A DNA stretch of 64,000 bases from Bifidobacterium asteroides (GCF_030758775.1 NZ_CP132384.1:682001-746000); one strand, 5' to 3'; positions 30,696 to 39,372 are shown, counted from the stretch's first letter. Notes: generated by a model not told the origin, from the sequence alone. Program-made: numbers and translations.

Positions 30696-31936
30696 GCCAG
30701 TGTCCTCTTGTCACGGAAGTAGCGCCGGTAACGACGCCGATAGATGGAAAACATGTGCCGAATCAGCAGCCAGCGCTTGAAGTTGCGGTCCTTACTGTAC
30801 TCCAGAGTGGTGCCCCAGTCTCCGCGGCGAATCATGGCCATGGCCTGTCGCTTGTCCTCGGACTCGGCGCAGTATTTGCGGAAGATGTCCTTGGGGATCT
30901 CCATCCAGAGGCGATGCCCCCGGCCGAAGACGGTGCGTCCGTTGAAGGGGGTGTCCAGAACCAGGTCGTCCACGAAGCAGCGGGCCAGGTTGAAGCCGTT
31001 CAAAGTGACCACGTAGCTGCTGCGTCCCTGGCGCAGATTGATCTCGAAGAGCTTGTAGACGCCGTCGCGCGGATCGTACTTCATGTCGAAGTTGGCCACA
31101 CCGCTGTAGTTGATGTCCTCGAGGAAGGCCTTGATCCGGTCGAAGATGTCCTGGTTGTAGTCGGGCATAATGGCTGCGTAGTTGCCCACGGCCTCGGGAG
31201 TGGGGTCCTCCAGCAGCGGGTGTCCCAGAAACATCATGCGCACCCGGTGGTGGCGGTCCACATAGGCATTGAGCACCCTCATGTTGTCATCGCCCCCGGG
31301 CACGAAGTCCTGGATGACCATTTTCGAGGTGTACCCGGCCTGGTAGGACCTGCGGATCATGGTGTCCAGCTCCTCAGGGTTGCTGAAGATGAAGGCCTTC
31401 TTCCTCCCGGGGAAGTCGATGTCCAGCCACTCGTCGCTGTCCGCGGGCTTCATGGCCACCGGGTAGTCGAAGGGCAGCTTCCGGTGACGACCCGCCTTCA
31501 CATCGTCGGCATCCACCGAGACGGTCTGCGGATGGGGCAGATCGTAGCGGTCGCAGAGTTCGTAGAAGGAGGACTTGAGCGAGAGGGCGCGGTTGAGCTT
31601 GGCGTCGATGGCGTTGAAGACGAACCGTTCGCGCAGTGGATCGCCGAACTCGTCCAGCAGGTTGGCGTAGGTGTCCCCGCAGGGCAGCAGGAGCAGGGTG
31701 GCTCCTGGGTGGTCCCGGTGATAGGCGTCGGCCCAGTCGTTCAGGGCCGGCACAAAGACCTTGGGATTGGCGAAATCCGGCACCAGGTGCACGTCGATGA
31801 TCCTGCTGTACTTGGTGGGGGAGAGCTGCTGGTGGGCGAAGGCGGTGGAGACCAGTCCATAGGCCTCATGAAAGGCGCGCGCCATGCCGTAGGCGTTGAT
31901 GTCGCTGCCCAGTATGACCGGTTGGAATTCTTGCAT
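30692..31936 (-). CDS. ATP-grasp ligase, candidate D-aspartate ligase for the cell wall
   Basis: Carboxylate-amine ligase of about 414 aa with an ATP-grasp core: the PVAMKPADSDEW strand (about 140-152), the SKMVIQDFVPGGDDNMR segment and the metal-binding FEINLRQGRSSY (about 303-314). It is followed by a basic C-terminus (IYRRRYRRYFRDKR) that may touch the membrane or lipid-linked precursors. It sits between murE and an aspartate racemase gene, with an ATGA overlap to the latter. That order points to a ligase adding D-aspartate to the lysine or ornithine side chain of the stem peptide (Aslfm type). An upstream Met (31957) is also possible as start. The substrate is inferred from context. Confidence 0.8.
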   Translation of the reverse strand: MQEFQPVILGSDINAYGMARAFHEAYGLVSTAFAHQQLSPTKYSRIIDVHLVPDFANPKVFVPALNDWADAYHRDHPGATLLLLPCGDTYANLLDEFGDPLRERFVFNAIDAKLNRALSLKSSFYELCDRYDLPHPQTVSVDADDVKAGRHRKLPFDYPVAMKPADSDEWLDIDFPGRKKAFIFSNPEELDTMIRRSYQAGYTSKMVIQDFVPGGDDNMRVLNAYVDRHHRVRMMFLGHPLLEDPTPEAVGNYAAIMPDYNQDIFDRIKAFLEDINYSGVANFDMKYDPRDGVYKLFEINLRQGRSSYVVTLNGFNLARCFVDDLVLDTPFNGRTVFGRGHRLWMEIPKDIFRKYCAESEDKRQAMAMIRRGDWGTTLEYSKDRNFKRWLLIRHMFSIYRRRYRRYFRDKRTLA

Positions 31937-32022
31937 CTGTATGAAACCACCTACCATGTGCTCGTGCGCCCCGCCCTGCCGCGGGGCATTTGGCTTTCCA
32001 TCTTAGGGTCCTGTCAGGATCG

Positions 32023-33591
32023 TCATCCCCGGGCTGCGCCGGTAGCTCCCAGGTTGTAGCTTTCGGTGCCCAGCAGGCGCGCCACCACGTGGTCATCGCC
32101 CTCATAGGGCACGTGGCCGCCGTCCGTCTTGAACCAGCGTTCCTCACCCTTGCCGATGACCAGCGTGACGCGCAGACGGTCCCCTGGCTGGCCCGGATCC
32201 CCCAGGGCCTGCTGGATGGCCTGGACCCTGTTCGGAACTATGCTGGCATCCAGGCTTGGGTTGGTCACGAAGCCCAGCATCTGCCGGTCCACCTGGTCCG
32301 CGCTCTCCCCCTCCTCGTCGTCGGCGGTCAGGATCAGCCGGTCGACGCGGTCCTGGGCGGCGCTGACGATGCCCTCCCTGCGGTCGATGGCCTTGCCGCC
32401 AGCGGAACCGGAGACCAGGGTAATCAGGGGTTTGCGCTCGCCGTAGCGCTCGTCCACAAAATCCAGTAGGGCGGTGACCGAGGCCTTGTTGTGGGCGTAG
32501 TCGACGTAGACTACTCGGTTGTCGGCCTTGAAGCGTTCCATCCTGCCGGCGATCCTGACGCTCCCCATGGCCCGGAGTGCGTCGGCATCGGGCTCCAGAC
32601 CCAGACGGGTCAGCATGGCCAGGGCAGCGGCCGCGTTCAGGGCGTTGAAATCCCCGTCCATGGACAGGCTGACCGGCCTCATGGCTCCGCCGGCGGGTCC
32701 TATCAGGTAGTCGTCGCCCTGGCCGGGAGCCTTGCGAACCAGGAAATCGGCCTGTCGGGTTCCATCGCCGAATGTGGTCACCGGAATGCCGGCAGCGCGG
32801 GCATCCTGACGTATCAGGTCGGCTCCGCGCGCATCGGCTCCCAGAACCAGCTGCCGGCTGTTGTAGGTTATGCGGCGCTTGCAGTAGAAGTAATCCTCGA
32901 AGCTGGGGTGTTCGATGGGGCTGATGTGGTCGGGGGAGATGTTCAGGAATGCCCCCAGGTCGAATGTCAGCCCGTAGACACGGTCCACCTTGTAGGCCTG
33001 GGAGGAGACCTCCATGACCAGGTAGCGCATGCCGGCGTCTGCCGCCTGGCGCATCATCCGAAAGAGATCCAGCGATTCGGGTGTGGTGAGCTGGGACTCT
33101 TCGTAGTGCCGGCCGTCCAGGCAGTTGTCCACTGAGGAGAGCAGGGCCGCTCGACCTCCGGAGATACTGGACAGCATGGCATGCAGGAAGTAAGCGGTGG
33201 TGGTCTTGCCCTTGGTCCCGGTGATTCCCACCAGCGTCAGCTGCTCCTGGGGATGCCCGTAAAAAGCAGCGGCCAGCAGGCTCATGGACTTGCGCACGTC
33301 GTTGACGATGATCCCCGGGGCCTTGGTGTGGGCGGACAGATCCTGCTGGGCCACATAGGCCTGCGGTCCCTGGGGATTGCAGGCATCCAGATATTCAGGC
33401 AGGAAGCGGCCCTTGCAGAAGAGCAGACTGCCGGGTCCAGCCTGGCGGGTGTCGTAGGTGATGTCGGTGAAGGGCTTGGATGACTGGGTGTCTTCTGGAG
33501 TATTCAAGGTCCACTGGTCGCCCTGGATCACCTCGCGCAGTTGATGATGTTTGCGCAGCAGCTCCAGAGTTGAAGCCATCGTCAGCGCCAT
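32023..33591 (-). CDS. murE: UDP-MurNAc-tripeptide synthetase, lysine/ornithine type
   Basis: Mur ligase of 522 aa that adds the third residue to UDP-MurNAc-L-Ala-D-Glu in the cytosol. The ATP-binding loop GITGTKGKTT (about residues 120-129), the LTTPESLDLF substrate loop, MEVSSQAYKVDRV and the YVDYAHNKAS motif are all present. The diaminopimelate-type signature DNPR is not present where LTADDEEGES is found, which fits a lysine- or ornithine-adding enzyme as in Gram-positive cocci and bifidobacteria. It is first in an operon with an ATP-grasp ligase and an aspartate racemase. AAGGGGGAAG precedes the start. Amino acid choice between Lys and Orn is open. Confidence 0.88.
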   Translation of the reverse strand: MALTMASTLELLRKHHQLREVIQGDQWTLNTPEDTQSSKPFTDITYDTRQAGPGSLLFCKGRFLPEYLDACNPQGPQAYVAQQDLSAHTKAPGIIVNDVRKSMSLLAAAFYGHPQEQLTLVGITGTKGKTTTAYFLHAMLSSISGGRAALLSSVDNCLDGRHYEESQLTTPESLDLFRMMRQAADAGMRYLVMEVSSQAYKVDRVYGLTFDLGAFLNISPDHISPIEHPSFEDYFYCKRRITYNSRQLVLGADARGADLIRQDARAAGIPVTTFGDGTRQADFLVRKAPGQGDDYLIGPAGGAMRPVSLSMDGDFNALNAAAALAMLTRLGLEPDADALRAMGSVRIAGRMERFKADNRVVYVDYAHNKASVTALLDFVDERYGERKPLITLVSGSAGGKAIDRREGIVSAAQDRVDRLILTADDEEGESADQVDRQMLGFVTNPSLDASIVPNRVQAIQQALGDPGQPGDRLRVTLVIGKGEERWFKTDGGHVPYEGDDHVVARLLGTESYNLGATGAARG

Positions 33592-33766
33592 GCCGGCTTC
33601 CCCCTTGTCTGTAGGTTCGTCACTTCAATCGTTCCCGTCCCGATTGGTGACCCCGATCGAGACCAGATACAAGTCTAAACCGCCTCCAGGCGAGGGCAGG
33701 ACGATTCGACGACCCCTTGACTGAATGGGCAAAAAGCAGGAAGCGGATCGGCCTGGGAGCTGGGCT

Positions 33767-34525
33767 TCAGAGCCAGGAGTCGGTGACTGGACGGCGCCCC
33801 TGGGAGATCAGGTGCTGGTTGAACTGTTCCCGCCACCTGGCCTGCGCCTGCCGCTGCCAGTCCATAAGCGAGTCCATGGTGATTCGGGCCACCTGGGGGA
33901 AGAGGGTGGTCATGGGCTTGATCAGGTCGACGGCAGCCACCGTATCCGCTGTGGCATTGTGGAAGTTGCCATGGGGGACGACGCCGTAGTACTCGCTGGT
34001 CAGCCCCAGGGTGCGGCGGCCCGACCGGTGGGAGATCTCCCTATCCAGGACCAGGGGGTCCACTACCAGCAGGTCCCCCTCGCTCAGAGGCTTGACCGAC
34101 TGCGCGCACCAGTGGGCGATGTCCCCATCCAGCATCTGTACGTCAAAGGGCGCGTTGTAGGCCAGCAGGGGGATGCGCTTGTCCTGGGCGCGGGCAATGA
34201 ACCCGGCCATCTGCTCGGTGGCCAGCTCAGGCTCCATGCCCTCGTCGGCCAGCTGCTCATCGGTGAACCCGTTGACCCGGCTGGCCCCCTTGCTGATATG
34301 CCGGTGCGGATTGACTATCCAGGTGGCTACGACGTCCCCTGAGTAGCCCTTGGTCGGGTCGCGCAGAACCAGGCTGGCCGAAACGATGCCGTCCTTGCCC
34401 GGTCTGGTGCCCGTGGTTTCGGTGTCGAACCCCAGAAGCCAGGAGTCCCCAAGGCGAGTCGACCCCTCCTGTTGCGGGGCGGACGCGAGCGCCTGCTCCA
34501 TGCTTGTGTACTCGGTGTTTTCCAT
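33767..34525 (-). CDS. DEDDh 3'-5' exonuclease, DnaQ-like
   Basis: Exonuclease of 252 aa from the ATG at 34525. Exo I motif GFDTETTGTRPG (about residues 32-43) gives the first Asp and Glu; LAYNAPFDVQML (about 120-131) is Exo II; the Exo III region HNATADTVAAVDL (about 189-201) supplies His and Asp. The layout fits DNA polymerase III epsilon or a stand-alone exonuclease for repair or RNA end trimming. GAAGGAG lies 11 nt upstream of the chosen start; another 30 codons are open upstream. It diverges from sigH with about 100 bp between them. Confidence 0.85.
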   Translation of the reverse strand: MENTEYTSMEQALASAPQQEGSTRLGDSWLLGFDTETTGTRPGKDGIVSASLVLRDPTKGYSGDVVATWIVNPHRHISKGASRVNGFTDEQLADEGMEPELATEQMAGFIARAQDKRIPLLAYNAPFDVQMLDGDIAHWCAQSVKPLSEGDLLVVDPLVLDREISHRSGRRTLGLTSEYYGVVPHGNFHNATADTVAAVDLIKPMTTLFPQVARITMDSLMDWQRQAQARWREQFNQHLISQGRRPVTDSWL

Positions 34526-34625
34526 AAGCGTGATTTCTCCTTCGTCATTATGGTAACCGAGGACCGACCGGCCCGCGACCGGGTCGAAACCGCCACGGGC
34601 GAGGGGGGATGGCACAATAGGGGTT

Positions 34626-35300
34626 GTGGCAGATACCAGCGAACTCGAAAGCAGAAAACGTCAATTCGAGGCCCTGGCCATGCCTGCGGTGGATGTGCTC
34701 TACCGCCAGGCCATGCGCCTGACCAACAACCCGGAGGATGCCCAGGATCTGGTCCAGGACACTTTCGAGCGTGGATTCAAGGCTTTCGACCGCTTCCAGC
34801 CCGGCAGCAACTTCGAGGCCTGGATGACCACCATCGAACGCAATGCCTACTTCAACCAGTACCACAAGGCCAAGCGGCGTCCGCAAAGGGCCAACGACTC
34901 GACGGGCGAGTACAACGACTGGGACATCTATTCGGCCTCGGAGCACGGGTCCGAGGGGCTCAAATCCGCCGAGCAGGAGTACATGGAGACCTTTGCCCCT
35001 GAGGAGATCATGGCAGCCCTGGACCGGCTCAGCCCGGAACGCCGACGGGTCTTCATCGATGCTGCCATCGACGGCAAGAGCTATCAGCAGGTGGCCGACG
35101 AGGAGGGCATCAAGATCGGCACGGTCATGAGCCGGCTGAACCGTGCGCGCTCGCAGTTGCGCCAGGAGCTGGAGCGCTATGCCCAGGAGCGCGGCTACCA
35201 GCAGGAGCGTGAGGCTGCAGGCAAGCCCTCAGCGGAACACCATGGCACTGGTGCTGCCAGGCCTAGTATAAAAAAAGAGATCAGCAACAAGGGGCATTGA
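34626..35300 (+). CDS. sigH: ECF sigma factor, SigH/SigR type
   Basis: Group 4 sigma-70 factor of 224 aa with GTG start. Region 2 (about residues 20-90) contains ALVYR-like YRQAMRLTNNPEDAQDLVQDTFERGFKAFDRF and the -10 contact NFEAWMTTIERNAYFNQY. Region 4 (about 125-180) has LSPERRRVFIDAAIDGKSYQQVADEEGIKIGTVMSRLNRARSQLR. This is the SigH/SigR type of Actinobacteria, which drives thioredoxin and redox-stress genes and is held by a zinc-binding, thiol-sensing anti-sigma factor. A cysteine-rich small protein is encoded 40 bp downstream in the expected anti-sigma position. The C-terminal tail (about 185-224) is low-complexity. Confidence 0.92.
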   Translation: MADTSELESRKRQFEALAMPAVDVLYRQAMRLTNNPEDAQDLVQDTFERGFKAFDRFQPGSNFEAWMTTIERNAYFNQYHKAKRRPQRANDSTGEYNDWDIYSASEHGSEGLKSAEQEYMETFAPEEIMAALDRLSPERRRVFIDAAIDGKSYQQVADEEGIKIGTVMSRLNRARSQLRQELERYAQERGYQQEREAAGKPSAEHHGTGAARPSIKKEISNKGH

Positions 35301-35339
35301 GGGCCCCCGAAGATCGGGTATTAGGAAGCGGGCAGGAGC

Positions 35340-35627
35340 ATGGACGGACGCGTGGAGATGAGTCACTACGCCTACGATGACGGCGGCTCTGTCAGGGTGT
35401 CCCACACCAGCCTGCGCATCTACCGGGATGCTTCCTGCGTTGATCCCAGCGACTGCTTTGATCCGGAATCCTGCTGCGACGAGCGTGAGCGCATGGTCAT
35501 CGAGGAGCTGCGCCGGTATCTGCGTCCCGAATGCGCACCGGACTGTCTGCTGGATCGGCTCAGGCACATGTTCGATCAGATGGATGAACTGGAGCAGGGA
35601 ACCCCGGATCGCGCTACGGACAAGTAG
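35340..35627 (+). CDS. Small cysteine-rich protein, candidate anti-sigma factor
   Basis: Acidic protein of 95 aa immediately downstream of sigH. Six cysteines are at 33, 39, 45, 46, 65 and 69, with helices between 47-62 and 66-86. The position is that of RsrA/RshA, redox-sensing zinc anti-sigma factors. The usual HxxxCxxC zinc motif is not present; instead there is CxxxC at 65-69 and a CC pair. It could be a diverged anti-sigma factor that binds zinc through cysteines only, or an unrelated partner. Reading frame and operon with sigH are well supported; the role is inferred. Confidence 0.7.
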   Translation: MDGRVEMSHYAYDDGGSVRVSHTSLRIYRDASCVDPSDCFDPESCCDERERMVIEELRRYLRPECAPDCLLDRLRHMFDQMDELEQGTPDRATDK

Positions 35628-35721
35628 ATCAAGTAGATAAGGTCAAGCGGATCCAGCCTGTTTCTTGGCAGAGGATCGCTTCTGTCCGGCTATTTCAGGC
35701 TATTGCACAGATCATGGTCAT

Positions 35722-35747
35722 GCGAATGCAGCCATGGTTTTTTTTTT
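35722..35747 (+). terminator. Possible terminator of the sigH operon
   Basis: A short CATGG...CCATG stem is followed by ten consecutive T bases at 35738-35747. The T-run is strong, the stem is only about 5 bp with internal mismatches. It lies about 100 bp after the cysteine-rich gene. The upstream stretch from 35628 holds nothing else recognisable. Confidence 0.45.
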
Positions 35748-35763
35748 ATGCATATATGCAAAA

Positions 35764-35786
35764 CCCCGGCACCGTTGGTGCCGGGG
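35764..35786 (-). terminator. Intrinsic terminator of the bL37-like gene
   Basis: CCCCGGCACC (minus strand) pairs perfectly with GGTGCCGGGG around a 3-nt loop and is followed by TTTT. It begins 8 bp after the stop codon of the 24-codon ribosomal protein gene, which supports that gene as a real single-gene unit. Confidence 0.85.
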
Positions 35787-35793
35787 CAGACGA

Positions 35794-35868
35794 TCAGGTG
35801 TTCGGCCTCTTGCCGTGGTTGGCGGCCTTCTTGCGGCGATCCCTGCGCTTGCGTCCGCGCATGCCCAT
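35794..35868 (-). CDS. bL37-like small ribosomal protein (24 aa)
   Basis: A 24-codon gene too short for standard gene finders. The peptide starts MGMRGRKRRDRRKK and ends ANHGKRPNT. It closely matches the mycobacterial large-subunit protein bL37, which as I recall it starts MAKRGRKKRDRK and ends ANHGKRPNA. An AAAGGAG ribosome site lies 7 nt upstream of the ATG, and a strong terminator follows the stop. The peptide is very basic, as expected for an rRNA-binding protein in the 50S subunit. The gene stands alone between the sigH unit and galM on its own promoter. Identity rests on remembered family sequence, but the gene signals around it are excellent. Confidence 0.85.
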   Translation of the reverse strand: MGMRGRKRRDRRKKAANHGKRPNT

Positions 35869-35953
35869 GATTGGACTCCTTTGCTACTGATGATCCGATA
35901 AGCCTTGCCGATTATCGCACACCGGGCTGACCTTTGTCGACCAGCCAGGCCGC

Positions 35954-36922
35954 TCAGAGCTGTTGTGCCCGGTAACCCACCTGGGTGGTGTATGCAGCGG
36001 CAGGCTGCAGAATGACCAGGTTCCGGCCTGTCCGGAAGGCATTGGCATAGGCGGTCATGGGCTCTACGGCAACGCCTGCCGGGCGCATGCCTGCGTCGAA
36101 GCCGGTTCCGGTGCAGACCTGCCAGGAGGTGATGGTCTCATCGCCCCAGAGCTGAATGCGGATGCCATCCGGCCTGGTGAACCAGGCCGAGCAGGTGCCG
36201 TCGTCGTCCGGTTCCACATCGGTCCAGGCATCGTCGAAGGACGCATCCTCGCCCAGCACAGGGCCCTGGCGCAGATCGGTCCGTCCCTGGACGGGCTCGG
36301 TGCCGGTGGGCAGCAGCCTGTCCGGATCGACCACCACATGGGTGCGGCAGGGGATGGACAGGGTGCAGGGGGCGTTGTCCTTCTGGATCTGGTCACCGAC
36401 GCCCTGCTTGCCGTTGGACAGCCAGGGGTGGATGCCGAAGGCCCAGGGCGCGGCCTCGTCGCCCAGGTTCAGGGCCCGGGTGGTCATGGTCAGCCCCTGG
36501 TCGTCCAGGGTGTAGGTGACGGTGACCACCACGTCGAAGGGGTATCCGGCCATGTCGGGCACCCGCCAGGAGAGGCTGACGGAGTCTTCGGCCAGAACCT
36601 GCAGGTGCCAGTAGGCGCGGTAGCCGTAGCCGTGGATGGCGGTGCGCCGGTCGTGCTCATCGATGGGCAGGGTGTAGGTGTGGCCTTGGAAGTCGTAGGT
36701 GCCGTCCTCGATCCGGTTGGGGAAGGGGACCAGCACGTTCCCGTTGCTGCAGGGTACGGTTCCATCCGGGTCGAATGAGGCCAGCAGGTCCTTTCCCTGG
36801 TATTTCAGGACGCGCAGGATGGCTCCCAGCTCGGTCACTACCGCCTCGTAGTCCCCATGACGGATGCTGTACTGCTGTCCGGTCCGGGGCACGGCCCCGC
36901 CCATCATCTCGTTCGTATGCAT
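35954..36922 (-). CDS. Aldose 1-epimerase family protein
   Basis: Cytosolic mutarotase of about 322 aa that interconverts alpha and beta anomers of sugars such as galactose. Family landmarks are NVLVPFPNRIEDGTY near residue 70, the catalytic HGYGYRAYW (about 98), WAFGIHPWL with the second catalytic His (about 172), and VCTGTGFDAGMRPAGVAVEPMTA with the catalytic Glu near the C-terminus. GGGAG lies close before the chosen start; the frame is open a further 44 codons upstream. It could assist the LacZ/galactose route in this genome. It stands alone, divergent from ispH. Confidence 0.87.
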   Translation of the reverse strand: MHTNEMMGGAVPRTGQQYSIRHGDYEAVVTELGAILRVLKYQGKDLLASFDPDGTVPCSNGNVLVPFPNRIEDGTYDFQGHTYTLPIDEHDRRTAIHGYGYRAYWHLQVLAEDSVSLSWRVPDMAGYPFDVVVTVTYTLDDQGLTMTTRALNLGDEAAPWAFGIHPWLSNGKQGVGDQIQKDNAPCTLSIPCRTHVVVDPDRLLPTGTEPVQGRTDLRQGPVLGEDASFDDAWTDVEPDDDGTCSAWFTRPDGIRIQLWGDETITSWQVCTGTGFDAGMRPAGVAVEPMTAYANAFRTGRNLVILQPAAAYTTQVGYRAQQL

Positions 36923-37094
36923 GCTCCCACTTCCATAGTGCCGTTGATGCTTGGTACGCCACCATCCTAGCGCCTTGGCGGTCTTGGCTTCTTGGTGAAA
37001 GAGTGGCGCATGGACTACCGGGAGCTGCCCTGGTTTTCTACCATGGTCTTGCAATCACCGGGACCGTCCGGATTGACATCGATAAGGAGCGGCA

Positions 37095-38162
37095 GTGGCA
37101 GGATTTCGGACCACCGTGTGCGAACAGCCGACCCCGCAGGGGCATGGGCGGGTCATCCTGGCTGATCCGCGCGGGTTCTGCGCGGGAGTGGACCGTGCCA
37201 TCCAGACCGTGCAGACCATCCTGGATGCGGACAACCCCCACCAGGGGCTGCCGCCGGTCTATGTGCGCCGGCAAATAGTCCACAACCGGCATGTGGTCGA
37301 GGATCTAGCCCAGCGGGGGGCTGTCTTCGTGGACGAGCTGGATCAGATTCCCGACCAGGCCGTTCGTGCCGGGGTTCCTGTGGTCTTCTCGGCCCATGGA
37401 ATCGCCCCCTCGGTCGTCAAGGAGGCCCAGCGTCGGGGGATGCGTGTGGTCGATGCCTCATGCCCCCTGGTCAGCAAGGTCCACCGGGAGGTCCAGCGCT
37501 TCGTTCGCGACGGCTACCGGATTATTTACATAGGCCATCGGGGGCACGACGAGGCTGTGGGAGTCATGGGGGAGGCCCCGGACCGGGTTCATCTGGTCGA
37601 GCATGTGGCCGATATCGAGGCCTTGGATTTTGGGCCCGACACGCCCTTGGTCATGCTGACCCAAACCACCCTGAGCCTGGATGAGACCGCCGACCTGGCT
37701 GCGGCCCTGCGTCGACGCTTCCCCTGGATAGAGGAGCCGCCAGGCTCAGACATCTGCTATGCCACCCAGAACAGGCAACAGGCGGTCAAGCTGGTGGCTG
37801 GTCAGGCGGACTGCATGATTGTGGTGGGGTCGGCCAACTCCTCCAATTCGGTGCGTCTGGTCGAGGTGGCCCGTCAGGCCCTGGATGAGCGCTTTCCCGG
37901 TCAGGGCGAGCAGAGGGCCCACCGGGTCGACGATGCGGGCGAGCTGGATCCCGTCTGGCTGCAGGGCGTGGATTCGGTAGGGCTCACCTCGGGTGCTTCG
38001 GTTCCCGAAGACCTGGTTCAGGGGGTGCTGGAGACCCTGGCCTCCCGAGGGTTCACCCAGGTGACCCGGGCCCGGGCGGTTGACGAGCACATGCACTTCG
38101 TACTGCCTGCGGCCCTGCGCTCCGCACGGTCATCCAGGAAGCTTCCACAGCCGCAGGGCTGA
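37095..38162 (+). CDS. ispH: 4-hydroxy-3-methylbut-2-enyl diphosphate reductase
   Basis: Last enzyme of the methylerythritol phosphate isoprenoid pathway, 355 aa, forming isopentenyl and dimethylallyl diphosphate. Three iron-sulfur cysteines are visible: GFCAGV (about residue 29), DASCPLV (about 120) and DICYATQNRQ (about 222). The substrate-binding histidines lie in VRRQIVHNRHVVEDL and VVFSAHG, and GSANSSNSVRLVEVA is the phosphate loop. GTG start with AAGGAG at 37084-37089. It is a single gene between galM (divergent) and a convergent YbaK-like gene. Confidence 0.95.
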   Translation: MAGFRTTVCEQPTPQGHGRVILADPRGFCAGVDRAIQTVQTILDADNPHQGLPPVYVRRQIVHNRHVVEDLAQRGAVFVDELDQIPDQAVRAGVPVVFSAHGIAPSVVKEAQRRGMRVVDASCPLVSKVHREVQRFVRDGYRIIYIGHRGHDEAVGVMGEAPDRVHLVEHVADIEALDFGPDTPLVMLTQTTLSLDETADLAAALRRRFPWIEEPPGSDICYATQNRQQAVKLVAGQADCMIVVGSANSSNSVRLVEVARQALDERFPGQGEQRAHRVDDAGELDPVWLQGVDSVGLTSGASVPEDLVQGVLETLASRGFTQVTRARAVDEHMHFVLPAALRSARSSRKLPQPQG

Positions 38163-38182
38163 GCTTCCAGGGCTAAGTTCCC

Positions 38183-38689
38183 TCAGTCGGTGGCCAGCGG
38201 GGCGGTCTTGGCCTTGAGAACACGGATCAGATCCCGCGGGTCCAGACCCAGGCTGATCCCGCGCTTGCCGCCGGAGACCATGATGGTGTCGAATTCCAGG
38301 GCGCCCTGGTCCAGTACGGTGATGTGTGCAGTGCGCTGTCCGAAAGGCGATATGCCGCCCAGGACATATCCGCTCTCCCGCTCGGCCTGGGCCTTGTCGG
38401 CCATGCGGGCCTTCTTGGCGCCCACAGCAGCCGCCAGGTGTTTGAGGTTCAGGTGGCCGGTCACCGGCACAATGCCGATGACCCGTTCCTTGCCTGTGTC
38501 GGCCATCAGGGTCTTGTAGACCGTGCGCGGGTCCAGGCCCAGCTTTTTGGCGGCCTCGATGCCGTATCCCTGGTCCATGTGGTCGGCATTGTGTTGATAC
38601 TCGTGGATGGTGAAGGGAACTCCCAGACGCTCCAGCTGGGCCATGGCCGGGGTCGCGGCATCCGAGTCCGCCCGCTTCTTCTTGCTCAT
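38183..38689 (-). CDS. Cys-tRNA(Pro)/Cys-tRNA(Cys) deacylase, YbaK/EbsC type
   Basis: Editing enzyme of 168 aa that hydrolyses mischarged Cys-tRNA(Pro). The YbaK fold is indicated by the catalytic-site lysine in DPRTVYKTLMA (about residue 59), the VPVTGHLNLKHLAAAVGAKKARMAD block, GYVLGGISPFGQR and the late VSGGKRGISLGLDPRDL. These are the standard family landmarks. GGAG lies just before the start. It is convergent with ispH (20 bp apart) and divergent from the DedA gene. No operon partner. Confidence 0.92.
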   Translation of the reverse strand: MSKKKRADSDAATPAMAQLERLGVPFTIHEYQHNADHMDQGYGIEAAKKLGLDPRTVYKTLMADTGKERVIGIVPVTGHLNLKHLAAAVGAKKARMADKAQAERESGYVLGGISPFGQRTAHITVLDQGALEFDTIMVSGGKRGISLGLDPRDLIRVLKAKTAPLATD

Positions 38690-38765
38690 GACTCCATGCT
38701 AAGGTACTGACCGTTTAGGGAGGCTGAGGGGTGTCTTTGGCACCATCGCGCGGAAAGGGTGGTCC

Positions 38766-39362
38766 ATGACCGCTGTCAATGCCTGGCTGCTCGATGCGGT
38801 GACGGGCGGCTGGGGGCTGGCCGTGCTCTTCCTGGCCGCCTTTTTGGATGCGCTGATCATTCCCATACCCACGGAGCTCATGGTCCTGGCCACGGCTTCG
38901 GCCTTCCGGGCCTCGGGACGACCTCTGCCTGTGCTGGTCTTTCTGGTATGCGCCCTGGCCTTCGCAGGCGGCGATGCCTGCACCTATGGGCTGGGGAGGA
39001 TGGTCCCGCTGAATCGTCTGGCCGTCTTCCGTGGCGCCGCAGGCAAGGCTGTGACCTCATGGGCCCACCGGGCCCTGCTGCATGGAGGCGGCTTCTTCAC
39101 GCTGGCCTCGCGCTTCGTGCCCTCGGGCCGGACCGTGGTCAATCTGACGGCAGGCGCGGCCCGGTACCCGCTGAACCGTTACCTGCCCCTGGCTGCCCTG
39201 GCCGGCCTGCTCTGGTCCATCTACATGTGGACCCTGGGGTATCTGGCCGCCTCATGGCTGGAAAACAACCCTCTGGCGGTCATGGCCTTCGGCTTTCTGG
39301 CGGGCATGGTCGTCGGCCTGGTCTGCGACCTGGCCATGCGGGCGCTCACCCGGAGGCGCTGA
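38766..39362 (+). CDS. DedA-family membrane protein
   Basis: Inner-membrane protein of 198 aa with about five hydrophobic segments. The N-terminal PIPTELMVLATASAF and the central ALAFAGGDACTYGLGR followed by SRFVPSGRTVVNLTAG match the DedA/SNARE-associated family: conserved acidic residue early on, and the FxPxxR-like motif (FVPSGR) at about residues 118-123. Members help maintain membrane potential and recycle undecaprenyl phosphate or lipids. The protein is a little short for the family and has an arginine-rich C-terminus (RALTRRR). No operon partner. Confidence 0.85.
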   Translation: MTAVNAWLLDAVTGGWGLAVLFLAAFLDALIIPIPTELMVLATASAFRASGRPLPVLVFLVCALAFAGGDACTYGLGRMVPLNRLAVFRGAAGKAVTSWAHRALLHGGGFFTLASRFVPSGRTVVNLTAGAARYPLNRYLPLAALAGLLWSIYMWTLGYLAASWLENNPLAVMAFGFLAGMVVGLVCDLAMRALTRRR

Positions 39363-39372
39363 TTACAAACAA

